Below, one piece after another: positions 7,658-15,715 of a stretch of 21,114 nucleotides of DNA (the stretch's first letter is position 1; each line of letters begins with the position of its first letter). The translations under genes and the position numbers were made by a program. The notes under the pieces were generated by a model. The model was given only the letters and a program-made list of their open reading frames with translations, did no database searches and was not told where the DNA came from. The stretch comes from an uncultured Clostridium sp. (GTDB lineage: Bacteria > Bacillota > Clostridia > TANB77 > CAG-508). The stretch covers positions 1-21,114 of the forward strand of contig USHY01000019.1 in NCBI GenBank assembly GCA_900554635.1. The letters run 5' to 3'.

Positions 7658-7707
7658 TTTCTTAAAATAATTTAAGAAAGGTCAAAATATAATATATTTA
7701 AGAAAGG
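7658..7707 (+). repeat. Stem-loop and 11-bp direct repeat between pilin genes 2 and 3
   Basis: TTTCTTAAA (7658-7666) pairs with TTTAAGAAA (7671-7679). The sequence TTTAAGAAAGG occurs at 7671-7681 and again at 7697-7707, the second copy forming the ribosome binding region of the third pilin gene. The stem has no U-tract, so it is more likely an mRNA processing or translation-control element than a terminator. Confidence 0.45.
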
Positions 7708-7716
7708 GGAAAAAAT

Positions 7717-8076
7717 ATGAAAAAATCTATGAAGATTATTTCAATACTAATGATGGCAATAATGATGATAATGGTAGCAACACCAGTATTTGCAGATGTT
7801 GATCCAGGTAAAGCAATTGATGATGTAAAAAGTAAAGTAGGTTATGGTGGAAATACAGATTTTACTGCTAAAGTTGGTAAAATTATAGGATTTTTACAAT
7901 GGGCAGGAGCAATTGCAGGTGTTCTTATCATAACAATATTTGGTATTAAATATATGATGGGAAGCTTAGAAGAAAAAGCTGAATACAAGAAAACAATGAT
8001 ACCATTTATAGTAGGTGCAATTGTTTTAATTGCAGCACCACAAATTGCAAAATTAATATTTAGTATATTTGCTTAA
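7717..8076 (+). CDS. VirB2/TrbC-like pilin paralogue 3
   Basis: 119 residues. A clear signal peptide ends near TPVFA (about 26), followed by a short polar segment and two membrane helices (about 60-85 and 98-119) flanking the loop GSLEEKAEYKKTMIPFIVG. This is the most canonical VirB2-like pilin of the three. The RBS AGAAAGGGG precedes the ATG. A strong terminator follows directly, so the three pilin genes can be transcribed as a short abundant unit separate from the machine genes downstream. That fits pilins being needed in more copies than the ATPase and channel parts. Confidence 0.82.
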   Translation: MKKSMKIISILMMAIMMIMVATPVFADVDPGKAIDDVKSKVGYGGNTDFTAKVGKIIGFLQWAGAIAGVLIITIFGIKYMMGSLEEKAEYKKTMIPFIVGAIVLIAAPQIAKLIFSIFA

Positions 8077-8086
8077 AAAATAAAAA

Positions 8087-8112
8087 AATTGGTCTACGGA
8101 CCAGTTTTTTTT
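8087..8112 (+). terminator. Intrinsic terminator with a C(UACG)G tetraloop after the pilin genes
   Basis: An eight-pair stem (8087-8094 with 8099-8106, one G-U pair) closes the very stable tetraloop UACG (8095-8098), followed by a T-run to 8112. It separates pilin expression from the downstream machine genes. Confidence 0.9.
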
Positions 8113-8117
8113 ATTGC

Positions 8118-8161
8118 AAAAATATTACAAAAATATTACAGAAATGTTACAAAAATATTAA
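8118..8161 (+). repeat. Four tandem 11-bp AT-rich repeats
   Basis: Units AAAAATATTAC (8118-8128), AAAAATATTAC (8129-8139), AGAAATGTTAC (8140-8150) and AAAAATATTAA (8151-8161). The A-tracts recur about once per helical turn, which predicts intrinsic DNA curvature. The third and fourth units also supply most of the left arm of the next terminator. Confidence 0.8.
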
Positions 8162-8185
8162 GTTTTTGTAACATTTCTGCTTTTT
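8139..8185 (+). terminator. Second terminator, 17-bp perfect stem
   Basis: The left arm (8139-8155) pairs perfectly with 8163-8179 around a seven-base loop, then C and five T. Together with the terminator at 8087-8112 it makes a double stop before the next promoter. Confidence 0.8.
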
Positions 8186-8186
8186 A

Positions 8187-8215
8187 TTCCAAAAATAGAC
8201 TTTATTTGGTATAAT
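8187..8215 (+). promoter_or_regulatory. Promoter of the PrgI-VirB4 operon (extended -10)
   Basis: TATAAT (8210-8215) is preceded by TGG, and the weak -35 TTCCAA (8187-8192) lies 17 bp upstream. The string TGGTATAATAAA recurs in two other promoters of this window (at 11773 and 18282). Confidence 0.7.
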
Positions 8216-8251
8216 AAAACTAACTATAAATGGGACAAAGGGGGAATTAAT

Positions 8252-8603
8252 GTGGCAACACATAATATACCAAGAAATGTAAAAGGTGAGCGGTAGATTT
8301 TTAATGATTTTCACAACTAAATCACTTATTTATACTTGTGCATCTGGCTTTTTCGGACTTATATTTTATTTTATATTTGGAAAATTGTTGGGACTTACCT
8401 GGTTAGGAATAGGTTTTGTTATTTTATTTGCTGCATTAGGATTTGTAATAGGAACTTTTAAAATACCAGATACAAATGCGTTAGATATTACAAGAAAAGC
8501 TGGAGGAGAATATATTGATAAAGCATTTTTAAAATGGTGGAAGTTTAAAAAAAGAGGAAATTTGATATATACATATGTAGATGCAAAGGAGGAAAATAAA
8601 TAA
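8252..8603 (+). CDS. PrgI/VirB3-like inner-membrane protein, needs +1 frameshift at CGG 8291
   Basis: Reading from GTG 8252 (RBS AAAGGGGG) gives MATHNIPRNVKGE, then CGG and an immediate TAG at 8294-8296. Skipping C8291 joins this to a 103-residue frame starting GRFLMIFTTKSLIYT, for a 116-residue protein with two membrane segments (about 27-44 and 50-67) and a soluble tail. The N-terminal IPRNVKGE, then a membrane hairpin, directly upstream of VirB4, is the pattern of PrgI/VirB3 proteins, which anchor the VirB4 ATPase at the membrane. The distal frame alone has no good start: its first candidate, GTG 8286, lacks the family N-terminus. ATG 8250 leads to only ten codons. The stop TAA overlaps the next ATG (TAATG), indicating translational coupling. 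The frame break could also be a sequencing error. Confidence 0.72.
8291..8293 (+). other. +1 frameshift site 1 (CGG) in the PrgI/VirB3-like gene
   Basis: Zero-frame codons are GGT GAG CGG TAG. Skipping C8291 gives GAG GGT AGA, that is E-G-R. AGGTG lies just upstream (8284-8288) and could act as an internal Shine-Dalgarno stimulator. Confidence 0.7.
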
Positions 8604-9799
8604 TGGAAGGTTTAATGGGCGGATTAACAGTTGTATTAGTTTTTTTGATATTTATGATAGTTGTGTTAGCTTTCATATACTGGAATATGAACCGAAAGGC
8701 AAAAAAAGAGGAAGAAGAGGAAGAAGCTAGAACAAACCCAGTTGGAAATTCTACAAAAGTTGCGAAAGAATATACAAAAAAGTCAATTTTTAATTTTTTA
8801 CAATTCGATAAAATTGAAGATAATATGATAGTTCAGGACAATGGTCAAAAATATTTAATGGTAATTGAATGTGAAGGTGTAAACTATGACTTGATGTCTA
8901 AAGTGGAAAAAACAGCTGTTGAAGCAGGATTCGTTCAATTTTTAAACACATTAAGATATCCAATACAACTATATGTTCAAACAAGAGCGGTAAATATAGG
9001 AGAAAGCATACAAAACTATAGATCAAAACTTGCTATCACGAAAAAAGAACTAGATAACAAACAAATGGAATATAATAGAATACTAAAATCTGAAGATTAT
9101 AATGAAAAAGAGGCTGAAATTGTTAGAAGAGAGCTTATAAGAATAAAAAACTTATATGAATATGGACAAGATGTAGTTAATGACATACAAAAAACTAGTT
9201 CAAACAAGAATGTTCTAAGAAAACACTATTATATAGTTGTTCCATATTATACAGCAGAAATTGGAACAGACCTATTAGCAGAAGAAGAAAAAAGAAATAT
9301 GATTTTTTCAGAACTATATACAAGATGCCAAAGTTTAATTCGTGCATTATTCTCTTGTGAAATGAAATGTAGAATCTTAAATTCTACAGAATTAGTTGAA
9401 TTACTTTACATTGCATATAATAGAGATGATGCTGAAACCTATTCAGTAGAAAAAGCACTTCAAGCAGGATATAATGAATTATATTCAACAGCACCAGATG
9501 TTCTGGATAAGAGAATGAAAGCAATAGATGAGAGCATAGAAAATAATGCAGTAAAACTTGCAAAAGAAGCAATAGATGAAGTTCGATTAGAAAAAGAAAG
9601 AAAAATAAAGAAGAAAGAAGAAAATTTCGAAGAATTAGTAAGAAAAATGGCAGAAAGTTTGCTTAACGAAAACAAAAAATATGTTGGAAAAGAAGTTACT
9701 GAAAAAGCAATAGAAAAAATCAAGAAAACTGAAGAGGGAGGAATTAAAAATGAGCAAGAAACCAAGAAGAGCGCAAGAAGAATATCAAAACCAGAATAG
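8603..9799 (+). CDS. Membrane-anchored VirB4-N-terminal-like coupling subunit (putative)
   Basis: 398 residues. One N-terminal membrane helix (about 8-28), an acidic/basic linker, then a soluble domain (about 60-270) beginning IEDNMIVQDNGQKYLMVIEC and including FLNTLRYPIQLYVQTRAV. This resembles the N-terminal domain of VirB4/TraC-type proteins of Gram-positive conjugation systems but lacks Walker motifs. The last ~100 residues are Lys/Glu-rich and probably coiled coil. RBS AAGGAGG at 8586-8592. Its start overlaps the stop of the PrgI-like gene, and its last 50 bases overlap the VirB4 gene in another frame, so production of the three proteins is probably coupled. I infer a scaffold linking VirB4 to the membrane. 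Family assignment is moderate. Confidence 0.65.
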   Translation: MEGLMGGLTVVLVFLIFMIVVLAFIYWNMNRKAKKEEEEEEARTNPVGNSTKVAKEYTKKSIFNFLQFDKIEDNMIVQDNGQKYLMVIECEGVNYDLMSKVEKTAVEAGFVQFLNTLRYPIQLYVQTRAVNIGESIQNYRSKLAITKKELDNKQMEYNRILKSEDYNEKEAEIVRRELIRIKNLYEYGQDVVNDIQKTSSNKNVLRKHYYIVVPYYTAEIGTDLLAEEEKRNMIFSELYTRCQSLIRALFSCEMKCRILNSTELVELLYIAYNRDDAETYSVEKALQAGYNELYSTAPDVLDKRMKAIDESIENNAVKLAKEAIDEVRLEKERKIKKKEENFEELVRKMAESLLNENKKYVGKEVTEKAIEKIKKTEEGGIKNEQETKKSARRISKPE

Positions 9800-11714
9800 T
9801 TTTCAAAACAATCAAATGGATTATGAAATATTAAGAAAGAAGACTGTAAAGGAATTAATAGCACCATCTGGAATAGATGCTTCTGATATTGATCATTTAG
9901 AAATAATCTCAAATACTACAAGATATGCAAGAAGCTTTTTTGTATCAAGCTTGCCTCGTATGTGTACCTTCCCAGAATTGTTTAGAGACATGTATTTATT
10001 TGGTGATATAAATACATCTGTATATATTAACCCAATACCAGAAGCTCGTTCACAAAATGAATTAAACAGGGTAATAAACCAATTGGAAACAGAAAGAATT
10101 GTTGCAGCAGATAGAGGTAATATCAACCGTGAAAGTATATTGGCACAAAAAAGATTAGAAGCAGAGTCATTAAGAGATGAAATCGCAGGGGGATTTAACA
10201 AATTATTTGAAGCATCAGTAGTTGCAACACTTTTTGCCTATAATTTACAAACATTAGAGGCACATTCTAAGTTATTAGCAACAGAACTTTCTAAAACATT
10301 AGTAGGAATAAAATCTGCATGGGCAATGCAAGATGAGGCATTTCAATCTAATGTACCACTAATGAAAAATCAAATCGATAAAAAACATACATTTGATCGT
10401 AATTCAATGGCAACAGTATTCCCATTTACAACATCAGAAGTTGGTCATTTAACTGGAATACCACTTGGAATGAATAAGCAAACTGGAGTGCCAGTTTTGT
10501 TTGATAATTTCCACCCAAGTTTAGCAAATTACAACATGGTAGTTTTTGCAAAATCTGGTGCTGGTAAATCAGTAACAATGAAAACATTAATATCTCGTTC
10601 AGCAGTTTTGATGGGAATTGAAAGTTTAGCTTTAGATGCAGAGGGTGAATACAAAATTGTGGCAGAGAGCTTAGGAGGAATTAATGTAGTACTTAGCCCA
10701 ACATCTGAAACAATAATTAATTTATTTGATATTGAAGAAGAAAAAATTAAAGATGAAATAACAGGAAGAGAAAGAACAGTATTAAATGTTGAAAATAAAA
10801 TCGAAGATGTGACTCAAGCGCTAATTACGATGGCAAGAGGAAGCACAAGAAGCGAAGAAGTAAATGAGCTTACAAAACAAATAATAGCAGAAGCAGTAGC
10901 AGAAGAGTATGCAAGATGTGGAATTACTGCTGATCCTAATAGTTTATATGTCAACGAATCAGATTATGGAAATATTAGACTAAGTGGAACTGGAAGAGAG
11001 AAGAAACTAATGCCAACAATAGGTTCTTGGTATAAAACGCTTTTGAAAAAAGCTGAAGAAAACACAGATGAAAACTATACATTCCATTATAGTTATTTAA
11101 AAAAGGTTATGAAACAATATGTAAGAGAATTAAATGGACAGATGGCATATTTTGATGGACAATCAACATTTGACTTATTAGAAGGTGTGCCATTTATAAA
11201 CTTAGATATTTCTCAACTAGAAGAAAGGTTTGCAAGACCACTTGCACAACAGATATTACTATCATGGATATGGGAAAAATTTGTAAAGAAAAATAGTGAA
11301 GATAGAAATAAAGCAACTAAGAAAAGAGTTCTAGTTGATGAGGCATGGATGTTATTACCATTTCCAGAAGCTGTAGATTTCTTAAATAAAATGGCAAGAC
11401 GTGCCAGAAAAAGAAATGTATCACTTGCAATAGTTTCACAAAGATTCCAAGATTTCTATGAAAAACCAGAAGCACAAGCAGTACTAACATCATCAGACAC
11501 AAAACTATTCTTGGCACAAGATAAATCAGAAATAGAATACCTAAAGGAAGTATTTAAGCTAAGTGAAGGAGAAGCAAACTTCCTAATCACATGTTCAATA
11601 GGTGAAGGGCTATTCAAAGTAGGACCAGATACAGCAATACTACAAATAACTCCAACAAGAAAAGAATTTGAATTTATGGAAACAAATTTAAACAAATTAG
11701 CAGAAAGAAATTGA
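9750..11714 (+). CDS. virB4: VirB4-family type IV secretion ATPase
   Basis: 654 residues. The N-terminal VirB4/CagE domain (to about 230) contains YARSFFVSSLPRMCTFPELF. The ATPase core follows: Walker A AKSGAGKS at 267-274 (K273) followed by LDAEGEY, and Walker B RVLVDEAWMLL with D530-E531. RRARKRNVSLAIVSQRFQDF comes next, then a C-terminal region typical of VirB4/TraC. It hydrolyses ATP at the cytoplasmic face and powers pilus assembly and substrate transfer. The start at 9750 is supported by GGGAGG and lies inside the end of the preceding gene (50-bp overlap). It is the most securely identified component and defines the locus as type IV secretion-like. No in-frame CGG. Confidence 0.95.
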   Translation: MSKKPRRAQEEYQNQNSFQNNQMDYEILRKKTVKELIAPSGIDASDIDHLEIISNTTRYARSFFVSSLPRMCTFPELFRDMYLFGDINTSVYINPIPEARSQNELNRVINQLETERIVAADRGNINRESILAQKRLEAESLRDEIAGGFNKLFEASVVATLFAYNLQTLEAHSKLLATELSKTLVGIKSAWAMQDEAFQSNVPLMKNQIDKKHTFDRNSMATVFPFTTSEVGHLTGIPLGMNKQTGVPVLFDNFHPSLANYNMVVFAKSGAGKSVTMKTLISRSAVLMGIESLALDAEGEYKIVAESLGGINVVLSPTSETIINLFDIEEEKIKDEITGRERTVLNVENKIEDVTQALITMARGSTRSEEVNELTKQIIAEAVAEEYARCGITADPNSLYVNESDYGNIRLSGTGREKKLMPTIGSWYKTLLKKAEENTDENYTFHYSYLKKVMKQYVRELNGQMAYFDGQSTFDLLEGVPFINLDISQLEERFARPLAQQILLSWIWEKFVKKNSEDRNKATKKRVLVDEAWMLLPFPEAVDFLNKMARRARKRNVSLAIVSQRFQDFYEKPEAQAVLTSSDTKLFLAQDKSEIEYLKEVFKLSEGEANFLITCSIGEGLFKVGPDTAILQITPTRKEFEFMETNLNKLAERN

Positions 11715-11752
11715 TAAAAACAGTAAAAATGACAGAAATTTACATAAAAAAC

Positions 11753-11781
11753 TTTAAAACTAAAGAAGAATATGGTATAAT
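11753..11781 (+). promoter_or_regulatory. Promoter of the VirB6-like gene (extended -10)
   Basis: TTTAAA (11753-11758), 17-bp spacer, TATAAT (11776-11781) with upstream TGG. No terminator is seen in 11715-11752. Confidence 0.65.
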
Positions 11782-11823
11782 AAAATAGAATGTAAACCTT
11801 TATAGAGAGGGGAAAACTTTAAA

Positions 11824-14426
11824 ATGAATGTTTTTAAAAATGCGGTAATAAAAAAGATATTAATAATTTTAATGGTAGTAATTTTGATAAATAGTTTTAT
11901 TATGCCAAACTATGTATGGGCAAAAGAAGGACCAGGGGAAACCTTAGTTAATGCTTTAAGCTATTTAGTTGCTTGGGCTGGTGATACTGGAATAAAAGTT
12001 ATGCAAAAACTTATGATGGGAACAGATGATATTGAAGAACTTAATACAACCACAAATAAAAATGAATATGCAATCAAGTATTCCCCTGGATTAATATTTT
12101 CTAATTCAGTACCTGCATTGGATATAAATTTTATTTCAGCAAGTGAAAATGATAACGACTCTGTATCAAGACTAACATTGGATGTAGAAAACAAAGATGA
12201 CTACGTAAATTTAATTAAGAAAGCAAATCTTACAGAAAGTGATTTTTCAGTTGTATGGCAGACAGACACTGAGAGCCAGTTTGAGATTACGAATTTGGAT
12301 GTACTTCAAGACAATGGAATATCTGTTGCATGGGTATCTCAAACAGGAAATACACTTGGAAAGATTACATATCTTATGACTACTACAAGTGATGCATATA
12401 AATGGACTTTAAATAATTATGGAAACTGGGGAAGGATGAAAGATGTCAGTGTTATACTGACTAATAAGCCTGGATTGGCAGTGAATCGGGTCTCATTTAG
12501 AATGTGCCTACATATATTTTCATAATGGTAACTTATATGTACTTGAACAAACTAGAACCGCAAGCAGTACAACTCCTACAATTTTGAAAATGTGTACAAA
12601 AGCAACTTTACAATCAAAGCTTGCAGGAACATCAAATGCAGAAGTGATTGAATTGGAGTCAACAGCATATAAACTTCAGCCATATATTGCAACTTGGTAT
12701 AATGCACTAAGAACAATAGCCTTAATTGGTTTATTATCAGTTTTATTGTATTTAGGAATAAGAATGATTCTAAGCAGCGCATCTGCTCAGGACAAAGCAA
12801 AATACAAAAATATGATGAAAGATTGGATTGTTGCAATCTGCATTATATTTGTATTACACTACATAATGGCATTTATGTTACAAATGTCTAGTTCGCTAAC
12901 AGAAATAATTAAGGGAAATGTTATTAAAATAACAGATTCAACAAATAAAGCAGATGAATTAATGAGTACTGTTAGAACAAATTTAGGCGATTATAAAAAT
13001 AGTTCTGGACCACAGACTTTTGGATATGCAGTAATGTATATGACCCTTGTAATTTTAACTGGTATGTTTACGATACAATACTTAAAAAGGGTTGTTTATA
13101 TGGCGTTTCTTACAATGATTGCACCATTGATTGCACTAACATATCCATTGGATAAAGTAAAAGATGGAAAGGCACAAGCATTTAATTATTGGGTTAGAGA
13201 ATATATTTTCAACTGCTTAATACAGCCAATTCATTTACTGTTATATACAATTTTCATAGTTAATGCAATGGATTTTGCAAAAGTAAATGTTTTGTATGCA
13301 ATTGTTGCTTTAGCATTTATGGTCCCAGCAGAAAAAATTATAAAGGAAATGTTTGGACTAAAATCAAGTTCTCCTTCTAGCACTTTGGGTGCAGCAGCTG
13401 GCGGTGCATTTATGATGAGTATGCTAAACAAGATTAAAAATAAACCATCAAAAGATGATGAGGCTGGTGGAGGCAAGGCACCAAGTGGAGTAAGAACAGC
13501 TTCTCGAGGACCTATAGATTCTAGTAATCCAGGGAATAATCCTCGAGACAATAACTCTCCAGACAACAATAACCCAGATAACAATAATCCAGACAACAAT
13601 CCACCAAAGAATAATCCACCAAAGAATAACCCTCCTAGAAATCAAAACAACAACAATTCAAAACAAGGTGATTATAATATATTAAGAGGTGTGGGAGAAA
13701 TAACAGGAGTTAATAGACTGCTTTCAGCACCAGGAACAACACTTAGAGGTGCTGCAAAGAAAGGCGCAAAGGTAACTGCCGGATTAGCGCTAGGCGGACT
13801 AGCAGGAACTACAATGCTTGCAAATGAAATTGCAGATGGACATTTATTTGAAGATCCAGGAGGAGCTTTAAGCAAAGCTGGTGGTGCAGCAGTAGCTGGA
13901 TATGCTGGAGGTAACGCTTTAGTTGGTAATGCAGCTGGAACAATTGAGAAAAATGTAGACAAATTTAGAAAAGGTGCTAATCGGAGTTGAAGCATATAAT
14001 AATCAGGCATTTGATAAACAATTCTTCAATTCAGATAACTACAAAATTATTGCACAAGATCCAACTATTCAACAAGAATGGGGCAGAAGAAACATTAAAG
14101 AGGTGGCTCAAACATTTTTGGATAATGGAATTTCAGACCAAAGTGTTATTAGAAGTGCAATGCAAAATGGTGTAAATGGAGATGAATATAAGTCAATTTC
14201 TTCAATAGGAGTAACAGATGTTAAACATTACAGAAAGGTTAGAGATAAAAATAGACATAAAGGATTAAGTGCTTCACAAATTGCAGCTCGTATGCAAATT
14301 GCAAAGAATTTACCAGATAGACTGTTTAATGATGAATCTGGATTCATTAGATATGCAAAACGATTTGGAATTGATGATGAAAACGATGCAAGAAGATTAT
14401 TTAGAGAAATTGATGACTTTACATAA
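11824..14426 (+). CDS. VirB6/TrbL-like polytopic channel protein, needs two +1 frameshifts (CGG 12487 and CGG 13982)
   Basis: Three frames join into one 866-residue protein if C12487 and C13982 are skipped: 221 codons, then 498, then 147 plus stop. The N-terminus has a signal-like segment (ends near YVWA) and an extracytoplasmic domain. The middle (about 295-525) has several membrane helices with two recognisable VirB6-type stretches, SSASAQDKAKYKNMMKDWIV and APLIALTYPLDKVKDGKAQ. An Asn/Pro linker follows (about 565-615), then Gly/Ala-rich and charged C-terminal regions. VirB6 proteins form the inner-membrane channel. Position after VirB4 fits. Without the shifts, the distal pieces lack ribosome binding sites and convincing starts (the middle one would begin at TTG 12584 inside a continuous domain). 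RBS AGAGAGGGG supports ATG 11824. Two identical types of break in one conserved gene are hard to explain as random decay. Confidence 0.78.
12487..12489 (+). other. +1 frameshift site 2 (CGG) in the VirB6-like gene
   Basis: Zero frame GTG AAT CGG GTC runs to a stop at 12523-12525. Skipping C12487 gives GTG AAT GGG TCT CAT (V-N-G-S-H). It continues through HLECAYIYFHNGNLYVLEQ into the membrane core with no stop. Confidence 0.7.
13540..13650 (+). repeat. Asn/Pro-rich degenerate repeat encoding a flexible linker
   Basis: Repeated codons for PDNNN and PPKNN units inside the VirB6-like gene, for example the DNA unit CCACCAAAGAATAAT twice. It probably forms an extended hinge between the membrane core and the C-terminal domain, and is prone to copy-number change. 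Confidence 0.7.
13982..13984 (+). other. +1 frameshift site 3 (CGG) in the VirB6-like gene
   Basis: Zero frame GCT AAT CGG AGT TGA stops two codons later. Skipping C13982 gives GCT AAT GGA GTT GAA (A-N-G-V-E) and opens the last 148 codons. AAAGGTG lies upstream at 13970-13976. Confidence 0.7.
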
Positions 14427-14430
14427 ACAA

Positions 14431-14470
14431 AATAGGCAGATTCTATATCTGCCTATTAATATAGGCGAGG
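14431..14470 (+). promoter_or_regulatory. Two competing stem-loops ahead of the wall-hydrolase gene
   Basis: AATAGGCAGAT (14431-14441) pairs perfectly with ATCTGCCTATT (14447-14457). The right arm's GCCTAT (14451-14456) can instead pair with ATAGGC (14461-14466), placing a hairpin against the ribosome binding site GAGG at 14467-14470. The two folds exclude each other. No T-run follows, so control of translation is more likely than termination. Confidence 0.5.
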
Positions 14471-14476
14471 TGAAAA

Positions 14477-15703
14477 ATGAATAATATAATGAATAATGAC
14501 CCAGAGTTAGACAGAGATTTTAGAGAAGAAAAATCTAAATTTGAAAAAAAGATGAAGAAAAAGTTTAACCCAGTACGAAAAGTAGTTATGAATGCAATAA
14601 AATCCGTTGTAGTTCCAATGGCTATTTTAATAGCGAAAGTCTTGGCCGTTGTTATTCTAGTCAGTATATTATTATCTGCCTTTGTTACTCTTTTAGAAGG
14701 AAACAAAGAGTCTGGAGATTCAATATCAAACCTAGAGGACTATAATTCATCAGTCTCTGGTGAATCAGGAGGAACCGATGTTACAACTCCCGAATGGATT
14801 TTTAGTAAAAGTGAGATAGAGGATTTTATTAATGGTTATGATTCATCAAATACTGAACTTAAAAATAAAATGAAAAATTACATAGATGAAATTTACAAAT
14901 GGCAGGCAGATTATGGTTATAGTTCAGCACTTTTAGTTACTATTGCATTTGAGGAAAATAGAAATGATTTTGAAGCCTTTTTAGATGAGATAAAACAAAA
15001 GGCAGGAAATTGGAAGAATAATGGATATACAACTACTAAAGAAATTGCTAAAGATTATGTTGGGGATGATACCTCAGATGAATGGGCAAATAATATTGAA
15101 AATAAAATGCAGAAGACTGCATTGGATTCTGGAATTATAGAATATGGGGAAACAAGCCTTTCAGGTGATGGATATCCTAATTCATATGTAAGTAAAGCAG
15201 GAAGAACATATAGAAACTATAAACAGAACATTGGTTCATATTCACTAAGCCAATGGTGTGGAACATCAATTGTAAAGAAGGATGGATGTTCTCTAATAGC
15301 AGTAACTATTATTGTAAGCGGATATAGAAATAGTGAAGTAAACCCATTGGAATTAGCTCAAAAATATGCAGTAAAAGGTGCAGGAATGAGTATTCCAGGA
15401 GCTTTATTAGGAGAAGGAATTTCATTTACAGAACCACTCGGAGCAGATATAACCTTTTCAGAACAGCAAAAGGAAACTATTAAAAACCATGTAAAAGGTT
15501 CAGGTCCAGCTATTATAAAAGTAGTGCCACCTAGCCAATTTACTAATAGTACACACTTTATGGCATTATTAGATTACAATGCTTCAACAAATGAGTTTTA
15601 TCTATCTAATCCATATACAGGAAATAATTCATATGGCGTAAGTGGCTGGATTGATGCTGACAGAGTTTTAATTGGATGTACAAGATTTTATGCCATTAAA
15701 TAA
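14477..15703 (+). CDS. Cell-wall hydrolase of the secretion system: VirB1-like domain plus C39-like peptidase
   Basis: 408 residues. A basic N-terminus is followed by one membrane helix (about 43-70) and an acidic Ser-rich linker. A lysozyme-like segment (about 130-220, KWQADYGYSSALLVTIAFEENR) comes next, then a C39-like papain-fold domain (about 245-405). Its candidate catalytic residues are C271 in KDGCSLIAV, H360 in STHFMALLDY and D366 or N378, with Q250 as possible oxyanion residue. Type IV systems of Gram-positive bacteria carry such bifunctional muramidase/peptidase proteins to open a local gap in peptidoglycan. ATG 14477 has GAGGTG upstream and the preceding stop is 50 bases away. The peptidase assignment is good; the muramidase part is less certain because its catalytic Glu cannot be fixed from sequence alone (E159 or E160 are candidates). 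Confidence 0.78.
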   Translation: MNNIMNNDPELDRDFREEKSKFEKKMKKKFNPVRKVVMNAIKSVVVPMAILIAKVLAVVILVSILLSAFVTLLEGNKESGDSISNLEDYNSSVSGESGGTDVTTPEWIFSKSEIEDFINGYDSSNTELKNKMKNYIDEIYKWQADYGYSSALLVTIAFEENRNDFEAFLDEIKQKAGNWKNNGYTTTKEIAKDYVGDDTSDEWANNIENKMQKTALDSGIIEYGETSLSGDGYPNSYVSKAGRTYRNYKQNIGSYSLSQWCGTSIVKKDGCSLIAVTIIVSGYRNSEVNPLELAQKYAVKGAGMSIPGALLGEGISFTEPLGADITFSEQQKETIKNHVKGSGPAIIKVVPPSQFTNSTHFMALLDYNASTNEFYLSNPYTGNNSYGVSGWIDADRVLIGCTRFYAIK

Positions 15704-15715
15704 GGAATGATGTTT

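Noticed and set aside
8118..8161. Tandem repeats as a CRISPR array
   Set aside because: Unit length is 11 bp with no unique spacers.
8250..8282. ATG 8250 as the start of the PrgI-like gene
   Set aside because: It gives only ten codons of unrelated sequence, while the overlapping GTG 8252 gives MATHNIPRNVKGE, which fits the family.
13987..14484. Short plus-strand frames at 13987-14175 and 14269-14484
   Set aside because: They lie in another frame over the VirB6-like C-terminus, lack ribosome binding sites and resemble no known protein.
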